Below, piece by piece: positions 8,278-19,346 of a DNA stretch of 64,000 nucleotides; positions within the stretch are counted from its first letter, which is position 1; each line of letters opens with the position of its first letter. The position numbers and the translations under genes were made by a program. Below the pieces are notes generated by a model that ran no database searches, had not been told where the DNA came from, and saw only the letters and a program-made list of their open reading frames with translations. Origin of the DNA: Pseudodesulfovibrio hydrargyri (GTDB taxonomy: Bacteria > Desulfobacterota > Desulfovibrionia > Desulfovibrionales > Desulfovibrionaceae); contig NZ_LKAQ01000004.1 in assembly GCF_001874525.1 (NCBI RefSeq), positions 1,805,406 to 1,869,405 of the forward strand, in the 5' to 3' direction.

Positions 8278-11200
8278 GTGGAATACGAGAATCTTGAGCA
8301 GTGCGGACGACGCATCGCCGAACTCGAGGCCGAGCTGTCGAATTCGGAGCGGCGCTGGCGCAACGTCCTCGAACACGTGCCCCAGATCGGCGTCAGCCTG
8401 GACACGCGGGGGCGGGTGGTCTTCGCCAACCGCCACCTGCTGGCGCTGACCGGCTGGACCCTCGAGGAGGTGCGCGGAAAGAGCTGGTTCGAGACTTTTC
8501 TGCCCGAGGACCTGCGCGCCGGCATCCGCGAGCTGTTTCTGGCCACCATGGCCCGCAGGGACGTGGGCCCGCACTCCTGCCACGTGAACGACATCATCAC
8601 CCGCGACGGAATCCGGCGGACCGTGTCCTGGTTCAACGTCCTGAGCCTGGACGCCGAGGGCAACCTGCAGGACGTGACCAGCCTGGGCATCGATCTGACC
8701 GCCCAGGAGGAGGCCCGCGAGGCGGTCCAGGTCAGCGAGGAGCGCCTCAAGCTCGCTCTGGACGCGGCCAACGACTCGGTCTGGGACCTCAACTGCGAAA
8801 CCCGGGAGGTCTTCGTCAGCCCGCAGCTGACCACCCTGCTGGGGTACCCCCCGGACTCCATTGGCGGCGACTATGCGTCCTGGGGGCGGCTGGTCCATCC
8901 GGATGACAAGAAGGTCATCGAGAAGGCCCTGTGGGGGGCCGTGGAAAGGCGCGACGCCTTTGAATGCGAGATTCGCATCAAAGCCTCGGACGGGAGCTGG
9001 AAGTGGGTCCTGGACCGGGGCAAGGTGGCCGAGTCCGGGGACGCCCGCGGCCCGGTCCGCATGGTCGGAACCCTCCAGGACATCCACGCGCGCAAGACCG
9101 CAGAGGAGGAGCTGCGCCGGGCCAAGATGGCCGCCGACCTGGCCAACAGCGCGCTGAAGGTCAACATGGCCCACCTGCGCACCCTCATGGAGACCATGCC
9201 CGAACTGGTCTGGGTCAAGGACGTGGGCGGGGTCTTCCTGTTCTGCAACCATCGTTTCGAGCGGCTGTACGGTGCCAGGGAGGCGGACATCATCGGGCGC
9301 ACGGATTTCGACTTCGTGGACGCCGAACTGGCCGAGTTCTTCCGCAGGCACGACCGCACGGCCATGGAGTCGGGCAGACCGTGCGTCAACGAGGAGCAGG
9401 TCACCTACCGGGACGACGGCCATGTGGAGTATCTGGAGACCATCAAGACCCCGCTGTACGACAGCGACGGCAAGCTCATCGGCGTGCTCGGCGTGGCCCG
9501 CGACATCACCGAACGCAAGCGCATCCTGGACGAGCTCAAGGAGAGCGAGCTGCGCTTCAAGGTCCTGCACAACGCCTCCTTCGGCGGCATCTTCATCCAC
9601 GACCAGGGAATCCTGCTCGACTGCAACCAGGGGCTCTCGGACATCACCGGATACACCCAGGAGGAACTGGTCGGCATGGAAGGCCTCCTGCTCGTGGCCG
9701 AATCGGTGCGCGAGGAGATCGGCGAGAGGGTCGAGCAGCAGCAGGAGCGCCCCTACGAGACCGTGGGACTGCGCAAGAACGGCGAGGAGTACCCCCTGCG
9801 GATCACGGCCAAGAACATGCCCTACAAGGGCCGCATGGTCCGGGCCGTGGAGTTCCGGGACATCACCGACCGCAAGCGGGCCGAGGACAAGCTCAAGGAC
9901 AGCGAGCGCCGTCATCGGGTCATTTTCGAAAATTCGCCCCTGGGCATGATCCGCTTCGGCCGGGAAGGGCGCATCCTGGACTGCAACGACCGCTTCGTGG
10001 AGATGATGGGGTCCACCAGGGAGGCGCTCATCGGCTTCAGCCTCCTGGACGGCGCCAACCAGAAGATGCGCCGGGCCCTGGAGACCGCCCTCGCCGGGCA
10101 CCCCTCGGCCTACGAGGACTACTACACCTCGCAGACCGGCAACCGGGAGGCTTTCCTGCACATCCAGTTCAATCCCGTGAACCCGGGCCATTCGCCCACG
10201 GAGGTCATCGCCACCCTGGAGGACTTCAGCGAGCGCAAGCGGGACCAGGACACACTGCGCGAGGCCAAGGAGCAGGCCGAGGCGTACAGCCGTTCCAAGA
10301 CGGAATTTCTGACCAACATGAGCCACGAGATCCGGACCCCCTTGAACGGGATCATGGGCATGCTCCAGCTCATGCACTCCACCGGGCTGAGCGCCGAGCA
10401 GACCGAGTACACCGGGGCCGCCCTGCAGTCCACGCGGCGGCTTCTGAACCTGCTGACCGACATCCTGGACCTGTCCCGGGTGGAGGCGGGCAAGCTGGTC
10501 ATGCGCAATGCCCCCTTCGACCTGGTGGAGACCTGCGAGCAAGTCTGCGACTTGTTCAAGCTGACCTCGACCCAGTCCGGGGTTTCCCTGGTCTGCGAGC
10601 TGGGCGAGAACGTCCCGCGCCGCGTGGTCGGGGACGCCGTCCGGCTCCAGCAGGTCCTGACCAATCTTTTGGGCAACGCCTTCAAGTTCACGGCCTCGGG
10701 CCGGATCGTCATGTCCGCGCACCGGCTGTTGGACACGGCCTCGGGCGGCTACCGCATCCTGTTCACCGTGGCCGACACCGGCATGGGCATCCCGGACGGA
10801 ATGGTCGACGTCCTGTTCGACGCCTTCACCCAGGTCAGCCACGGATACAACCGCCAGCACCAGGGGGCCGGGCTCGGGCTGTCCATCTGCCGGAACCTGG
10901 TCGGCCTCATGGGCGGGTCCATGACCATCGAGAGCGAGCTGGGCCAGGGCACCTCCCTGTACGTGTCCCTGCCCTTCGGGGTCGGGGACGATGACGGGCG
11001 CGCGGCCGAGGAGGACCGGGCCGTCTCCGGGGCCCGGGTCCGGCCGCTGTCCATCCTTCTGGCCGAGGACGAGCGGGTCAACAGCCTGGTCATGCGGCGC
11101 ATGCTGGAAAAGAACGGGCATTCCGTGGTCGCTGTGGAGAACGGCGAGCAGGTCCTCAAAACCCTGCCGACCGCGTCCTTCGACGTCATTCTCATGGACA

Positions 11201-11427
11201 TCCAGATGCCGGTCCTGGACGGGGTGGAGGCCGCCCGGGCCATCCGCGCGGGCAAGGCCGGGGAAGGGGCGGCCCGGATTCCCATCGTGGCCGTGACCGC
11301 CTACGCCATGGTCGGGGACCGTGAGAAGTTCCTCGACGCGGGCATGGACGGATACGTGGTCAAACCCATTGAAATGGCGAAGCTGGAGCAGGCCCTGGCC
11401 CAGGTTTGCCCGGGGGGCGCGACATGA
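8278..11427 (+). CDS. Hybrid sensor histidine kinase with five PAS domains and a receiver
   Basis: A 1049-residue soluble hybrid kinase with no membrane helix. After a short coiled start there are about five PAS/PAC repeats (near 20-135, 150-275, 290-415, 420-540, 545-665). The dimerisation domain carries His683 in SHEIRTPLNG, followed by the ATPase domain with GLGLSIC. The C-terminal receiver has its phospho-acceptor Asp974 in LMDIQMP. It should sense cytosolic small-molecule or redox cues and relay phosphate internally. The start is GTG at 8278, set by GGAGGA 4 nt upstream. Its stop overlaps the TorT-like start (ATGA), so the two are coupled. No output regulator is seen nearby. Confidence 0.92.
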   Translation: MEYENLEQCGRRIAELEAELSNSERRWRNVLEHVPQIGVSLDTRGRVVFANRHLLALTGWTLEEVRGKSWFETFLPEDLRAGIRELFLATMARRDVGPHSCHVNDIITRDGIRRTVSWFNVLSLDAEGNLQDVTSLGIDLTAQEEAREAVQVSEERLKLALDAANDSVWDLNCETREVFVSPQLTTLLGYPPDSIGGDYASWGRLVHPDDKKVIEKALWGAVERRDAFECEIRIKASDGSWKWVLDRGKVAESGDARGPVRMVGTLQDIHARKTAEEELRRAKMAADLANSALKVNMAHLRTLMETMPELVWVKDVGGVFLFCNHRFERLYGAREADIIGRTDFDFVDAELAEFFRRHDRTAMESGRPCVNEEQVTYRDDGHVEYLETIKTPLYDSDGKLIGVLGVARDITERKRILDELKESELRFKVLHNASFGGIFIHDQGILLDCNQGLSDITGYTQEELVGMEGLLLVAESVREEIGERVEQQQERPYETVGLRKNGEEYPLRITAKNMPYKGRMVRAVEFRDITDRKRAEDKLKDSERRHRVIFENSPLGMIRFGREGRILDCNDRFVEMMGSTREALIGFSLLDGANQKMRRALETALAGHPSAYEDYYTSQTGNREAFLHIQFNPVNPGHSPTEVIATLEDFSERKRDQDTLREAKEQAEAYSRSKTEFLTNMSHEIRTPLNGIMGMLQLMHSTGLSAEQTEYTGAALQSTRRLLNLLTDILDLSRVEAGKLVMRNAPFDLVETCEQVCDLFKLTSTQSGVSLVCELGENVPRRVVGDAVRLQQVLTNLLGNAFKFTASGRIVMSAHRLLDTASGGYRILFTVADTGMGIPDGMVDVLFDAFTQVSHGYNRQHQGAGLGLSICRNLVGLMGGSMTIESELGQGTSLYVSLPFGVGDDDGRAAEEDRAVSGARVRPLSILLAEDERVNSLVMRRMLEKNGHSVVAVENGEQVLKTLPTASFDVILMDIQMPVLDGVEAARAIRAGKAGEGAARIPIVAVTAYAMVGDREKFLDAGMDGYVVKPIEMAKLEQALAQVCPGGAT

Positions 11428-12596
11428 TTTCGGATCGGCTTCGCCTCCTCACCGTCCCGCGCACGGCATGCGGGCTGCTGGTCCTGGCCCTGCTCGCGGC
11501 GGCCGCGCCGGCGCTCGGCGCGTCCAAGGACCCCGCCTGGTGGCCCATCCAGGTCAAGAGCTGGTACGGCATCTACGATCCGGGCCGCAAGGAGCCGGGC
11601 CATGCCGCGGTCAGCCTGAACCGGCCCAAGCTCGAGGAGTGGGTTCCGCCCCGGGCTCCCTCGGGCCGGTATACCGTGGCCGTGTGCGTTCCCCATCTCA
11701 AGGACCCCTACTGGATCGCCGTGAACTACGGCATCATCGCCGAGGCCCGGCGGCTGGGCGTGGGCGTGCGCATGACCGTGGCCGGGGGCTACAACGAGGG
11801 TGCCCGCCAGGTGGAGCACCTGCGCTCCCATCTCAAGGACGGGGTGGACGGGGTCATCCTCGCGGCCGTGGACTACGAGGGCGCGGGCCCGGTCATCGAC
11901 AAGCTCCGCGAGGCGGGTATCCCGGTGGTGGAGGTGATCAACGACATCCTCGCCCCGGCCGTGTCCGCCAAGGCCCTGGTCTCATTCCACGAGGTCGGCT
12001 ACCTGGTGGGCGAGTACGTGGCCGGGCACGCGGAGAAGGCCGGGCCGGACACCCTGCGCATCGCCTTTTTTCCGGGCCCCAAAAACTCGGGCTGGGCCCC
12101 GGAGACCCTGGGCGGGTTCATGGAGGCCATGGAATATTACCCGGGCCGCGTGGACGTGGTGGACGTGGCCTGGGGAGACACCGGGCGCGAAGAGCAGGCC
12201 CGGCTGCTGCGCCGCAGCCTGGCCGAACATCCGGACGTCAATTTCGTGGTCGGCAACGCCGTGGCCGCCGAGGCCGCGCCGGAGATCCTCCGGGAGATGA
12301 ACCGGGCGGGCAAGGTCAAGGTGGTCTCGTCCTACATCATGCCCTCTCTCTACGACCATATCGTCCGGGGCGAGGTCCTGGCAGCCGCCGCGGACCTGAA
12401 TCTGTTCCAGGGACGCATGGCCGTGGACATGATGGTCCGCATTTTCAACGGCGAGGTGCCGGGCCGGGATTTCCCCTTTCGCTCCGGGCCGTTCATCCCC
12501 ATGGTGACCACCGAAAACATCGCCAGCTACCCCTACGAGGGGCTGTTCGGGCCGCGCGACTACCAGCCGGTCTTCCATCTGGACCCGGGGGAATAG
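11424..12596 (+). CDS. TorT-like periplasmic sugar-binding-fold protein
   Basis: A 390-residue exported protein with a signal peptide at about residues 1-33 (ending PALGA). The mature part has the type I periplasmic binding fold seen in TorT, the partner of the TMAO sensor TorS. Typical pieces are VAVCVPHLKDPYWIAVNYG, GYNEGARQVEHL and VVSSYIMPSLYDHI. TorT binds ligand and passes the signal to a membrane kinase. Here the start overlaps the hybrid kinase stop, and the stop lies 3 nt before a membrane kinase with Cache domains, so the likely partner is that kinase. Ligand identity cannot be read from sequence. Confidence 0.85.
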   Translation: MISDRLRLLTVPRTACGLLVLALLAAAAPALGASKDPAWWPIQVKSWYGIYDPGRKEPGHAAVSLNRPKLEEWVPPRAPSGRYTVAVCVPHLKDPYWIAVNYGIIAEARRLGVGVRMTVAGGYNEGARQVEHLRSHLKDGVDGVILAAVDYEGAGPVIDKLREAGIPVVEVINDILAPAVSAKALVSFHEVGYLVGEYVAGHAEKAGPDTLRIAFFPGPKNSGWAPETLGGFMEAMEYYPGRVDVVDVAWGDTGREEQARLLRRSLAEHPDVNFVVGNAVAAEAAPEILREMNRAGKVKVVSSYIMPSLYDHIVRGEVLAAAADLNLFQGRMAVDMMVRIFNGEVPGRDFPFRSGPFIPMVTTENIASYPYEGLFGPRDYQPVFHLDPGE

Positions 12597-12599
12597 GCC

Positions 12600-14545
12600 A
12601 TGCTCCGCCTCGGCGACTCGCGCATACGAACCAAGCTGTACGTGGCCTACGCCGGGGCCTTCCTGGTCATCTTCCTGGTGGCCGGGGGGATCATCCACGC
12701 CCAGGTCAGGGAGCTTCTGCGCCGCAACACCGAAAACGAGCTGGCCAAGACCACCGAGGCCCTGCGCACCATGGTCCGCGCCACGGTGGACGTGTCCATC
12801 CGCAACTACATGCGGGCCGTGTCCGAGAAGTGCCTGGACGAGGCCCGCAATCTGAACCGCCAGGTCCAGCGCGGGCGGCTGACCGAATCCCAGGCCAGGG
12901 AGCGGGCCCGCGAGGCCTTCCTGAGCATGACCATCGGCCGCACGGGCAGGGTCTACTGCCTGAACAGCCAGGGCATCATGGCCGTCCACCACATGCGCGG
13001 CCTGGTCGGCGTGGACATGGCCGGCCTGTCCTTCGTGCGCGAGCAGATCCGGCGCAAGGAAGGATACATGACCTACGAGTGGAAGGAGCCGCTGGAGACC
13101 GGGCAACGCTCCAAGGCCGTGTACATGACCTATTTCGAGCCCTGGGACTGGATCATCTCCGCCTCTTCCTACCGCTCGGAATTCGCCCAGATCGTCAACG
13201 TCGAGGACTTTCGCCAGCGGTTCTTCGAACTGCGCTCCGGCCGGTCCGGCTACCCCTTTGTCCTGGACCACGACGGCTACCTGCTGATCCACCCCTATCT
13301 GCGCGGGGTCCACTTCCGCGACTACGACTCGCCGATGATGAGCGCCGTGGCCGAGCGCATCGTCACCGAGCGCAACGGGCATTTCGACTACATGTGGCGC
13401 AACCCGGGCGAGACCGGGCTCAAGAAGAAGGTGGTCTATTTCAAGGACATCCCCGAGCTGGGCTGGATAGTTGCCTCGTCCAGCTACTACGAGGACTTCC
13501 AGCAGCCGCTCGACTCCATCGGCTACGTCATGCTCACGGCCCTGGCCGTGGCCGTGTTGCTGATGATCCCGGTTTCGTTCGGCATCGGCGCGCTGATCAC
13601 CCGGCCCATCGACAGGCTCCAGGAGAACTTCGCCCGGGCCGCGGAAGGCGACTTCTCCGTGCGCATGGAGCAGCACTCCCGCGACGAGCTGGGCCTCATG
13701 GCCGGCTACTTCAACTCCTTCATGGAGCGGCTGACCGCCTACAGCGCGGACCTGGAAAGCGAGATCGCCCGCCGCAGACAGAGCGAAAAGGAGCTCATCG
13801 CCATGGACCGTGCCAAGTCCATGTTTCTGGCCTCGGCCTCTCACGAGCTGCGCACCCCGCTGACCTCCATCATCGGCTTCCTGCACCTCATGGAAAAGCG
13901 CTTCCGCACCCGGTTCATGCCCGTGCTCGGTCCCCTGGACCCGGTGGGCCCCCAGGCCCGCAAGTTCGAGAAGAACCTGAATATCGTCCGCGTGGAGGCG
14001 GACCGGCTGGGCCGCCTTGTCAACGACCTCCTGGACCTGAGCAAGATCGAGGCAGGTCGCATGGAGTGGCGCGACAAGATCCTGTCCGTGGACCGGGTCC
14101 TGCACCGCGCCGCCGAGGCCTCGGGCGCGCCGGACGAGGACGGGCCGGGCGTGAAGCTGATGGTCGACCCCCTGGCCGAGCCCATGGCCATCCGGGCCGA
14201 CGAGGACAAGATCCACCAGGTGCTCATCAACCTGCTCAGCAACGCCTTCAAGAACACCGAGGCGGGCAGCGTGACCCTGTCCGCGGTCAGGGCCGGGGAG
14301 GGCGTGACCTTCTCGGTCTGCGACACCGGGCGGGGCATTTCCGAGGACGAGCGGGAGCGGATATTCGATATCTTCTATCAGGGCAGGGACGAGAACAGCC
14401 GCTCCACCCGTGTCTTCGGCACGGGCCTGGGGCTGTCCATATGCCGGAGGATCGTGGCCCACTACGGGAGCCGTCTGGTGGTCGATTCGGTGCTCGGAAA
14501 GGGGAGCTGCTTCCGCTTCACCCTGCCCTTTGCACAGGGGGAGGA

Positions 14546-14549
<4 letters not shown>
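12600..14549 (+). CDS. Membrane histidine kinase with two Cache domains and HAMP
   Basis: A 649-residue sensor. The first membrane helix is at about 18-37. A large periplasmic region follows with two single-Cache units, marked by EGYMTYEWKEP...SKAVYMTYFEPWDW and GHFDYMWRNPGE...KKVVYFKDIPELGW. Then come a second helix near 305-327, HAMP (TRPIDRLQENFARAAEGDFS), the dimerisation domain with His415 in SHELRTPLTS, and the ATPase domain ending GTGLGLSICRRIV. It has no receiver. It sits 3 nt after the TorT-like gene, so the binding protein may dock on its periplasmic part. The last 4 bases overlap the stop of the convergent gene. Confidence 0.92.
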
Positions 14550-15748
<1,199 letters not shown>

Positions 15749-15842
15749 CAGGGCTCCATGAATTCAGGGACTATAAGGGATTTACCGCATTTCCCGGTAC
15801 GGAGCAAGAGACTCGGCGAAGTAATCCCGGGGGAGCCGCTGA

Positions 15843-16826
15843 TCAGAGCCCTTTTTTGGGATCGAAGTCCTGGCCCAGGGCGGCGGGCGCCTCGATGGAC
15901 CAGCCCCTGGACAGGGCCTTGAGGAACGGGTGGCGGCGGACGATGTCCTGGACCCAGCCCACGCGGCCCATGTTCACGGCCAGCAGAGTCAGGATCATCA
16001 TCGGGAAGGGGGCCACCTGGAAGACCGGGGCCGGGATGGACGGGAAGAGCTCCTGGAGGTAGATGCCCGAGACCTGTAGGGCGGCGAAGAAGAACGCGCC
16101 CAGCGCGGTGCGCACCGGGTGCCAGCCGCCGAAGATGACGATGGCCAGGGCGATCCAGCCCGCGCCCTCGCATCCCTGGGGCCTGCCCCAGCCGGGCTTC
16201 ACGGCCAGGGAGTACGCGCCCCCGGCCAGCCCCACCAGGGCCCCGCCCGCCAGACAGTAGCACAGCCGCACCAACCGCACGCGGATGCCGCGTCCGAACG
16301 CCGCGCGCGGGGATTCGCCCACGGCCCGCAGACGCATGCCGCCCTCGGTGCGGTACATCCACCACCAGCTAAAGGCGATGGCCGCCAGGCTCAGGTAGAC
16401 CACCGGGGACTGGGAACCGAAGATCAGCCCGACGAAGGGAGTCTTGCCGAGGCCCGGGACGGTCCACAGGCCGAGGTCCGGCCCGGGCTGGCGGGAAAAG
16501 TTGTGGCCCAGGAAGTAGGCCAGGTCGCGGGACAGCAAGGTCAGGATGAAGCCCACGGCCAGCTGGGACTGGCCGAGAAAGATGCCGATCACGCCGAGCG
16601 CGCCCGCGATGGCCGCGCCCACGGCCGCGCCCGCGGCCATGCCGAGCCACGGGGAATCGAAGGTGGCCGAGCAGGCGAAGGCGGCCATGGCCGAGAGCAG
16701 GATGGAGCCGTCCAGGGACAGGTTGATGATGCCCGCCTTCTCGGTCAGGGTCTCGCCGAGGGTGGCCAGCACCAGCGGCGCTCCGGCCATCAATATGGCG
16801 GCGATGGTCAGGGCGAAGGTGTCCAT
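15843..16826 (-). CDS. BMP-type nucleoside ABC transporter permease (second permease)
   Basis: A 327-residue membrane protein with eight to ten hydrophobic helices. It resembles the YufQ/BmpC-type permease of basic-membrane-protein nucleoside importers; a family piece is LGETLTEKAGIINLSLDG near residue 22. A second block, MRLRAVGESPRAAFGRGIRV, is the cytosolic coupling loop. It is the last gene of the four-gene importer operon and overlaps the preceding permease by one base (TGATG), which shows translational coupling. The likely substrate is purine or pyrimidine nucleosides, judged from the family and from the binding protein. Confidence 0.9.
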   Translation of the reverse strand: MDTFALTIAAILMAGAPLVLATLGETLTEKAGIINLSLDGSILLSAMAAFACSATFDSPWLGMAAGAAVGAAIAGALGVIGIFLGQSQLAVGFILTLLSRDLAYFLGHNFSRQPGPDLGLWTVPGLGKTPFVGLIFGSQSPVVYLSLAAIAFSWWWMYRTEGGMRLRAVGESPRAAFGRGIRVRLVRLCYCLAGGALVGLAGGAYSLAVKPGWGRPQGCEGAGWIALAIVIFGGWHPVRTALGAFFFAALQVSGIYLQELFPSIPAPVFQVAPFPMMILTLLAVNMGRVGWVQDIVRRHPFLKALSRGWSIEAPAALGQDFDPKKGL

Positions 16827-17869
16827 CAATCCGCCTCCTTGCGTTGCCTGAGCCACAGCCGCAGGCCCTGGACGATGAACAGGGACAGAACCATGACGCC
16901 CTGGATCACGCCGGACAGGGAGGAGTCCAGGTTCAGCTGCAGCGGCAGCTGGATGGAGCCCACGTTGAGCACGGCGAAGAACAGGCAGATGAACGGGACC
17001 AGGGACAGGCGGAACGAGGCCATCATGCTGACCAGCAGGGCGGTGTAGCCGTAGCCGGACGAGATGTTCGGCAGCAGCCGGTGGTAGACGCTCAGGACCT
17101 GGGTGGCCCCGGCCAGCCCGGCCAGGCCGCCGCAGAGCATGAAGGCCTGGAGCAGTCGGCGGCGCGGTCCCAGGGCGAACAGGGTGGCCGCCTTGGGGTT
17201 CTCGCCCACGGCGCGCATCTTCAGTCCCCACTTGGTCCGGTGGAGCAGGATGTAGACCAGGACCACGGCCGCGCAGGCCAGGACCAGCCCCACCCAGCTG
17301 ACGGACAGGTTGCCGAGCCTGGGCAGCCACAGGGAGATGTCCAGCGGCTTGGTCCCGGACATGGAGGCCACGCCGGGCCGCTTCCACGGGCCGAAGATGA
17401 GCCACAGGGTCACGCCCAGGGCCACGAAGTTCAGCCCCAGGCCGGAAAAGATTTCGTGCACCCGGCCGAAGACGCGCAGCAGCCCGGCCAGCAGGGCCCA
17501 GAACGCGCCGCCCGCCACCGATGCGGCCAGGGCCAGGAGGATCACCCCGGTCCCGCCGCCGTCCTCGAAGGGGCGCAGGGCCGCGGTGCAGAAGATGGCC
17601 CCCATGATGACCTGTCCCTCCACGCCGATGTTCCACAGCCGGGCCGTGAACGGGATGAGCAGTCCGGCGGAGCAGAGGGTCAGGGGCACCCAGCCGGCCA
17701 GCACTCGGCCGACCTTGGACCAGGAACTGACCCCGCCCTTGAAGAGCACGTAGATGGTCTCAAGCGGCGGTGCCCCGGCGGGCCAGGCCACGATCACGGT
17801 CAGGAGCAGGGCCAGGAGCAGGGCCAGGGCGAGCCAGCCTATCTGGGCCAGGAGGGAATCGCGGTTCAT
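16826..17869 (-). CDS. BMP-type nucleoside ABC transporter permease (first permease)
   Basis: A 347-residue inner-membrane permease of the YufP/BmpB type. The block FTARLWNIGVEGQVIMGAIF near residue 75 and the coupling loop WGLKMRAVGENPKAATLFALG are family marks. It pairs with the downstream permease to form the membrane channel of the importer. It starts inside the ATPase stop (ATGA, 4-nt overlap) and ends overlapping the next gene, so the three genes are tightly coupled. The start MNRDSLLAQIG is the only sensible one. Confidence 0.9.
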   Translation of the reverse strand: MNRDSLLAQIGWLALALLLALLLTVIVAWPAGAPPLETIYVLFKGGVSSWSKVGRVLAGWVPLTLCSAGLLIPFTARLWNIGVEGQVIMGAIFCTAALRPFEDGGGTGVILLALAASVAGGAFWALLAGLLRVFGRVHEIFSGLGLNFVALGVTLWLIFGPWKRPGVASMSGTKPLDISLWLPRLGNLSVSWVGLVLACAAVVLVYILLHRTKWGLKMRAVGENPKAATLFALGPRRRLLQAFMLCGGLAGLAGATQVLSVYHRLLPNISSGYGYTALLVSMMASFRLSLVPFICLFFAVLNVGSIQLPLQLNLDSSLSGVIQGVMVLSLFIVQGLRLWLRQRKEAD

Positions 17870-19344
17870 GCCGCCGCCTCCTTGAGCTCGTCGTACTTCT
17901 TGCCGGCCATGAGCGCGCCGACCACCTCCATGGAGATGTCGTCGCCCTCGACCACGGCGGCCAGGGTCCGGTCATAGAAGACGATGACCCGGTGGCTGTG
18001 CTCGAGCACCTCCTCCAGGTCCGGGGAAAAGAATATCAACGTGGCTCCGTCCGCGCAGCGCCGTTTCAGGTGGTTCCAGACCTGCCGGGCCGAGCCCGCG
18101 TCCAGGCCGCGCGTGGGGTGCTCCATGAGCAGCAGCTTCGTCTCGTCCGGGATGAGCGAGAGCAGCAGCCGCTGCTGGTTGCCGCCGGACAGTTCCACGG
18201 AGCGGGTCTCCGGGTGGGCCTGGAGGTTGAAGCGGTCCACGCACTGGGAACGGTAGAAACCGGCCAGGTCGCCGTCCCGGTCCGGAAAGGCCAGGGTGAT
18301 GTGCTCCATGAGGTTCAGGTCCGGGAACAGGGCCAGCCCCAGCCGGTCGGCGGGCACGAACTGGACCCCGGCCCGGCGCAGGGCGTTGAAGTCGTTGGTG
18401 GCGAAGGGCGCGCCGTCCAGGTCGAACGCGCCGCCGGGCATGCGGTCCAGGCCGCACAGGCCGCGCAGGAACAGTTCCTGGCCCGAGCCGTCGAGCCCGG
18501 CCAGACCGATGCATTCGCCGGGCCTGGCCGTGAAATTCAGTCCGCCCATGGAATACTTGGGCCCGGCAAAGAGCACGTCGCGCATGGCCAGCCGGGGCGT
18601 ACCGCCCTCGGGGGACGGTTCGGGCAGGGGCTCCACCTCGCCGTCGGCCCCCTCGCCGAACATGAGCTGGATCAGTTCGCGCTCGTCGTAGGGCGGGTTC
18701 AGGGTGGAGACCAGCCGCCCCTGGCGCATGATGAAGATGGAGTCGGCCATCTCGAAGGCCTCGGACAGCTTGTGGGTGACGAGCACGATGGTGTGCCCTT
18801 CCTCGCGGGCCAGCTTCATGAGCAGGTCGAAGAGGTCCTGCTTCTGCTCCGGGGTGATGCCGGTGGTCGGCTCGTCCAGGATCAGGGTGGTGGCCCCCAG
18901 GTCGAGCAGGCGCAAAAGTTCCAGGAGCTGGCGTTCGCCCACGGTCAGGCTGGACACGGGCTCGTCGGGCAGGAAGCAGGCGTCCAGTCGGAAGGAGAGT
19001 TCGCCGATGACGTCGACCACTTCCTTCTTGCTGCGCTTGGGCGCGCCCAGCTGGAAGTTCTCCCACACGGGCATGGCCGGGAAGTCCAGCGGGTCCTGGT
19101 AGAGCATGCCCACGCCCCTTTCCCGGGCCAGGGCAGGGGTCAGGTGGGACAGGGACTCGCCGTTCACGACCAGTTCGCCGGACGTGGGCCGGGTGTGGCC
19201 CGCGAGAATGCGCATGAGCGTGGACTTGCCCGCGCCGTTCTCGCCGACCAGGGCATAGATGCGGCCGGGTTCGAGGGTCAGGCTGATGCCGTCGTTGGCC
19301 CGAACCCGGCCGTAGTGCTTATGTATGTCGTTGAGAACGATCAT
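17866..19344 (-). CDS. BMP-type nucleoside ABC transporter ATPase (two nucleotide-binding domains)
   Basis: A 492-residue cytosolic ATPase with two tandem ABC cassettes, as in sugar and nucleoside importers of the RbsA/YufO type. The N-terminal cassette has Walker A GENGAGKST (about residue 34), signature LTVGERQLLELL and Walker B LILDEPT. The C-terminal cassette has a degenerate Walker A (GLDGSGQE), signature LSGGNQQRLLLSL and LLLMEHPTRGLD, where the catalytic Glu position reads Glu-His instead of Asp-Glu. One active and one altered site is usual in this family. It starts 2 nt after the binding-protein stop. Confidence 0.92.
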   Translation of the reverse strand: MIVLNDIHKHYGRVRANDGISLTLEPGRIYALVGENGAGKSTLMRILAGHTRPTSGELVVNGESLSHLTPALARERGVGMLYQDPLDFPAMPVWENFQLGAPKRSKKEVVDVIGELSFRLDACFLPDEPVSSLTVGERQLLELLRLLDLGATTLILDEPTTGITPEQKQDLFDLLMKLAREEGHTIVLVTHKLSEAFEMADSIFIMRQGRLVSTLNPPYDERELIQLMFGEGADGEVEPLPEPSPEGGTPRLAMRDVLFAGPKYSMGGLNFTARPGECIGLAGLDGSGQELFLRGLCGLDRMPGGAFDLDGAPFATNDFNALRRAGVQFVPADRLGLALFPDLNLMEHITLAFPDRDGDLAGFYRSQCVDRFNLQAHPETRSVELSGGNQQRLLLSLIPDETKLLLMEHPTRGLDAGSARQVWNHLKRRCADGATLIFFSPDLEEVLEHSHRVIVFYDRTLAAVVEGDDISMEVVGALMAGKKYDELKEAAA

Positions 19345-19346
19345 CC

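Noticed and set aside
8185..11121. Minus-strand open frame of 978 codons opposite the five-PAS kinase
   Set aside because: It is an antisense shadow caused by high GC and the third-position bias of the real gene. Its translation is low-complexity (Gly, His, Gln, Asp, Val) with no domain.
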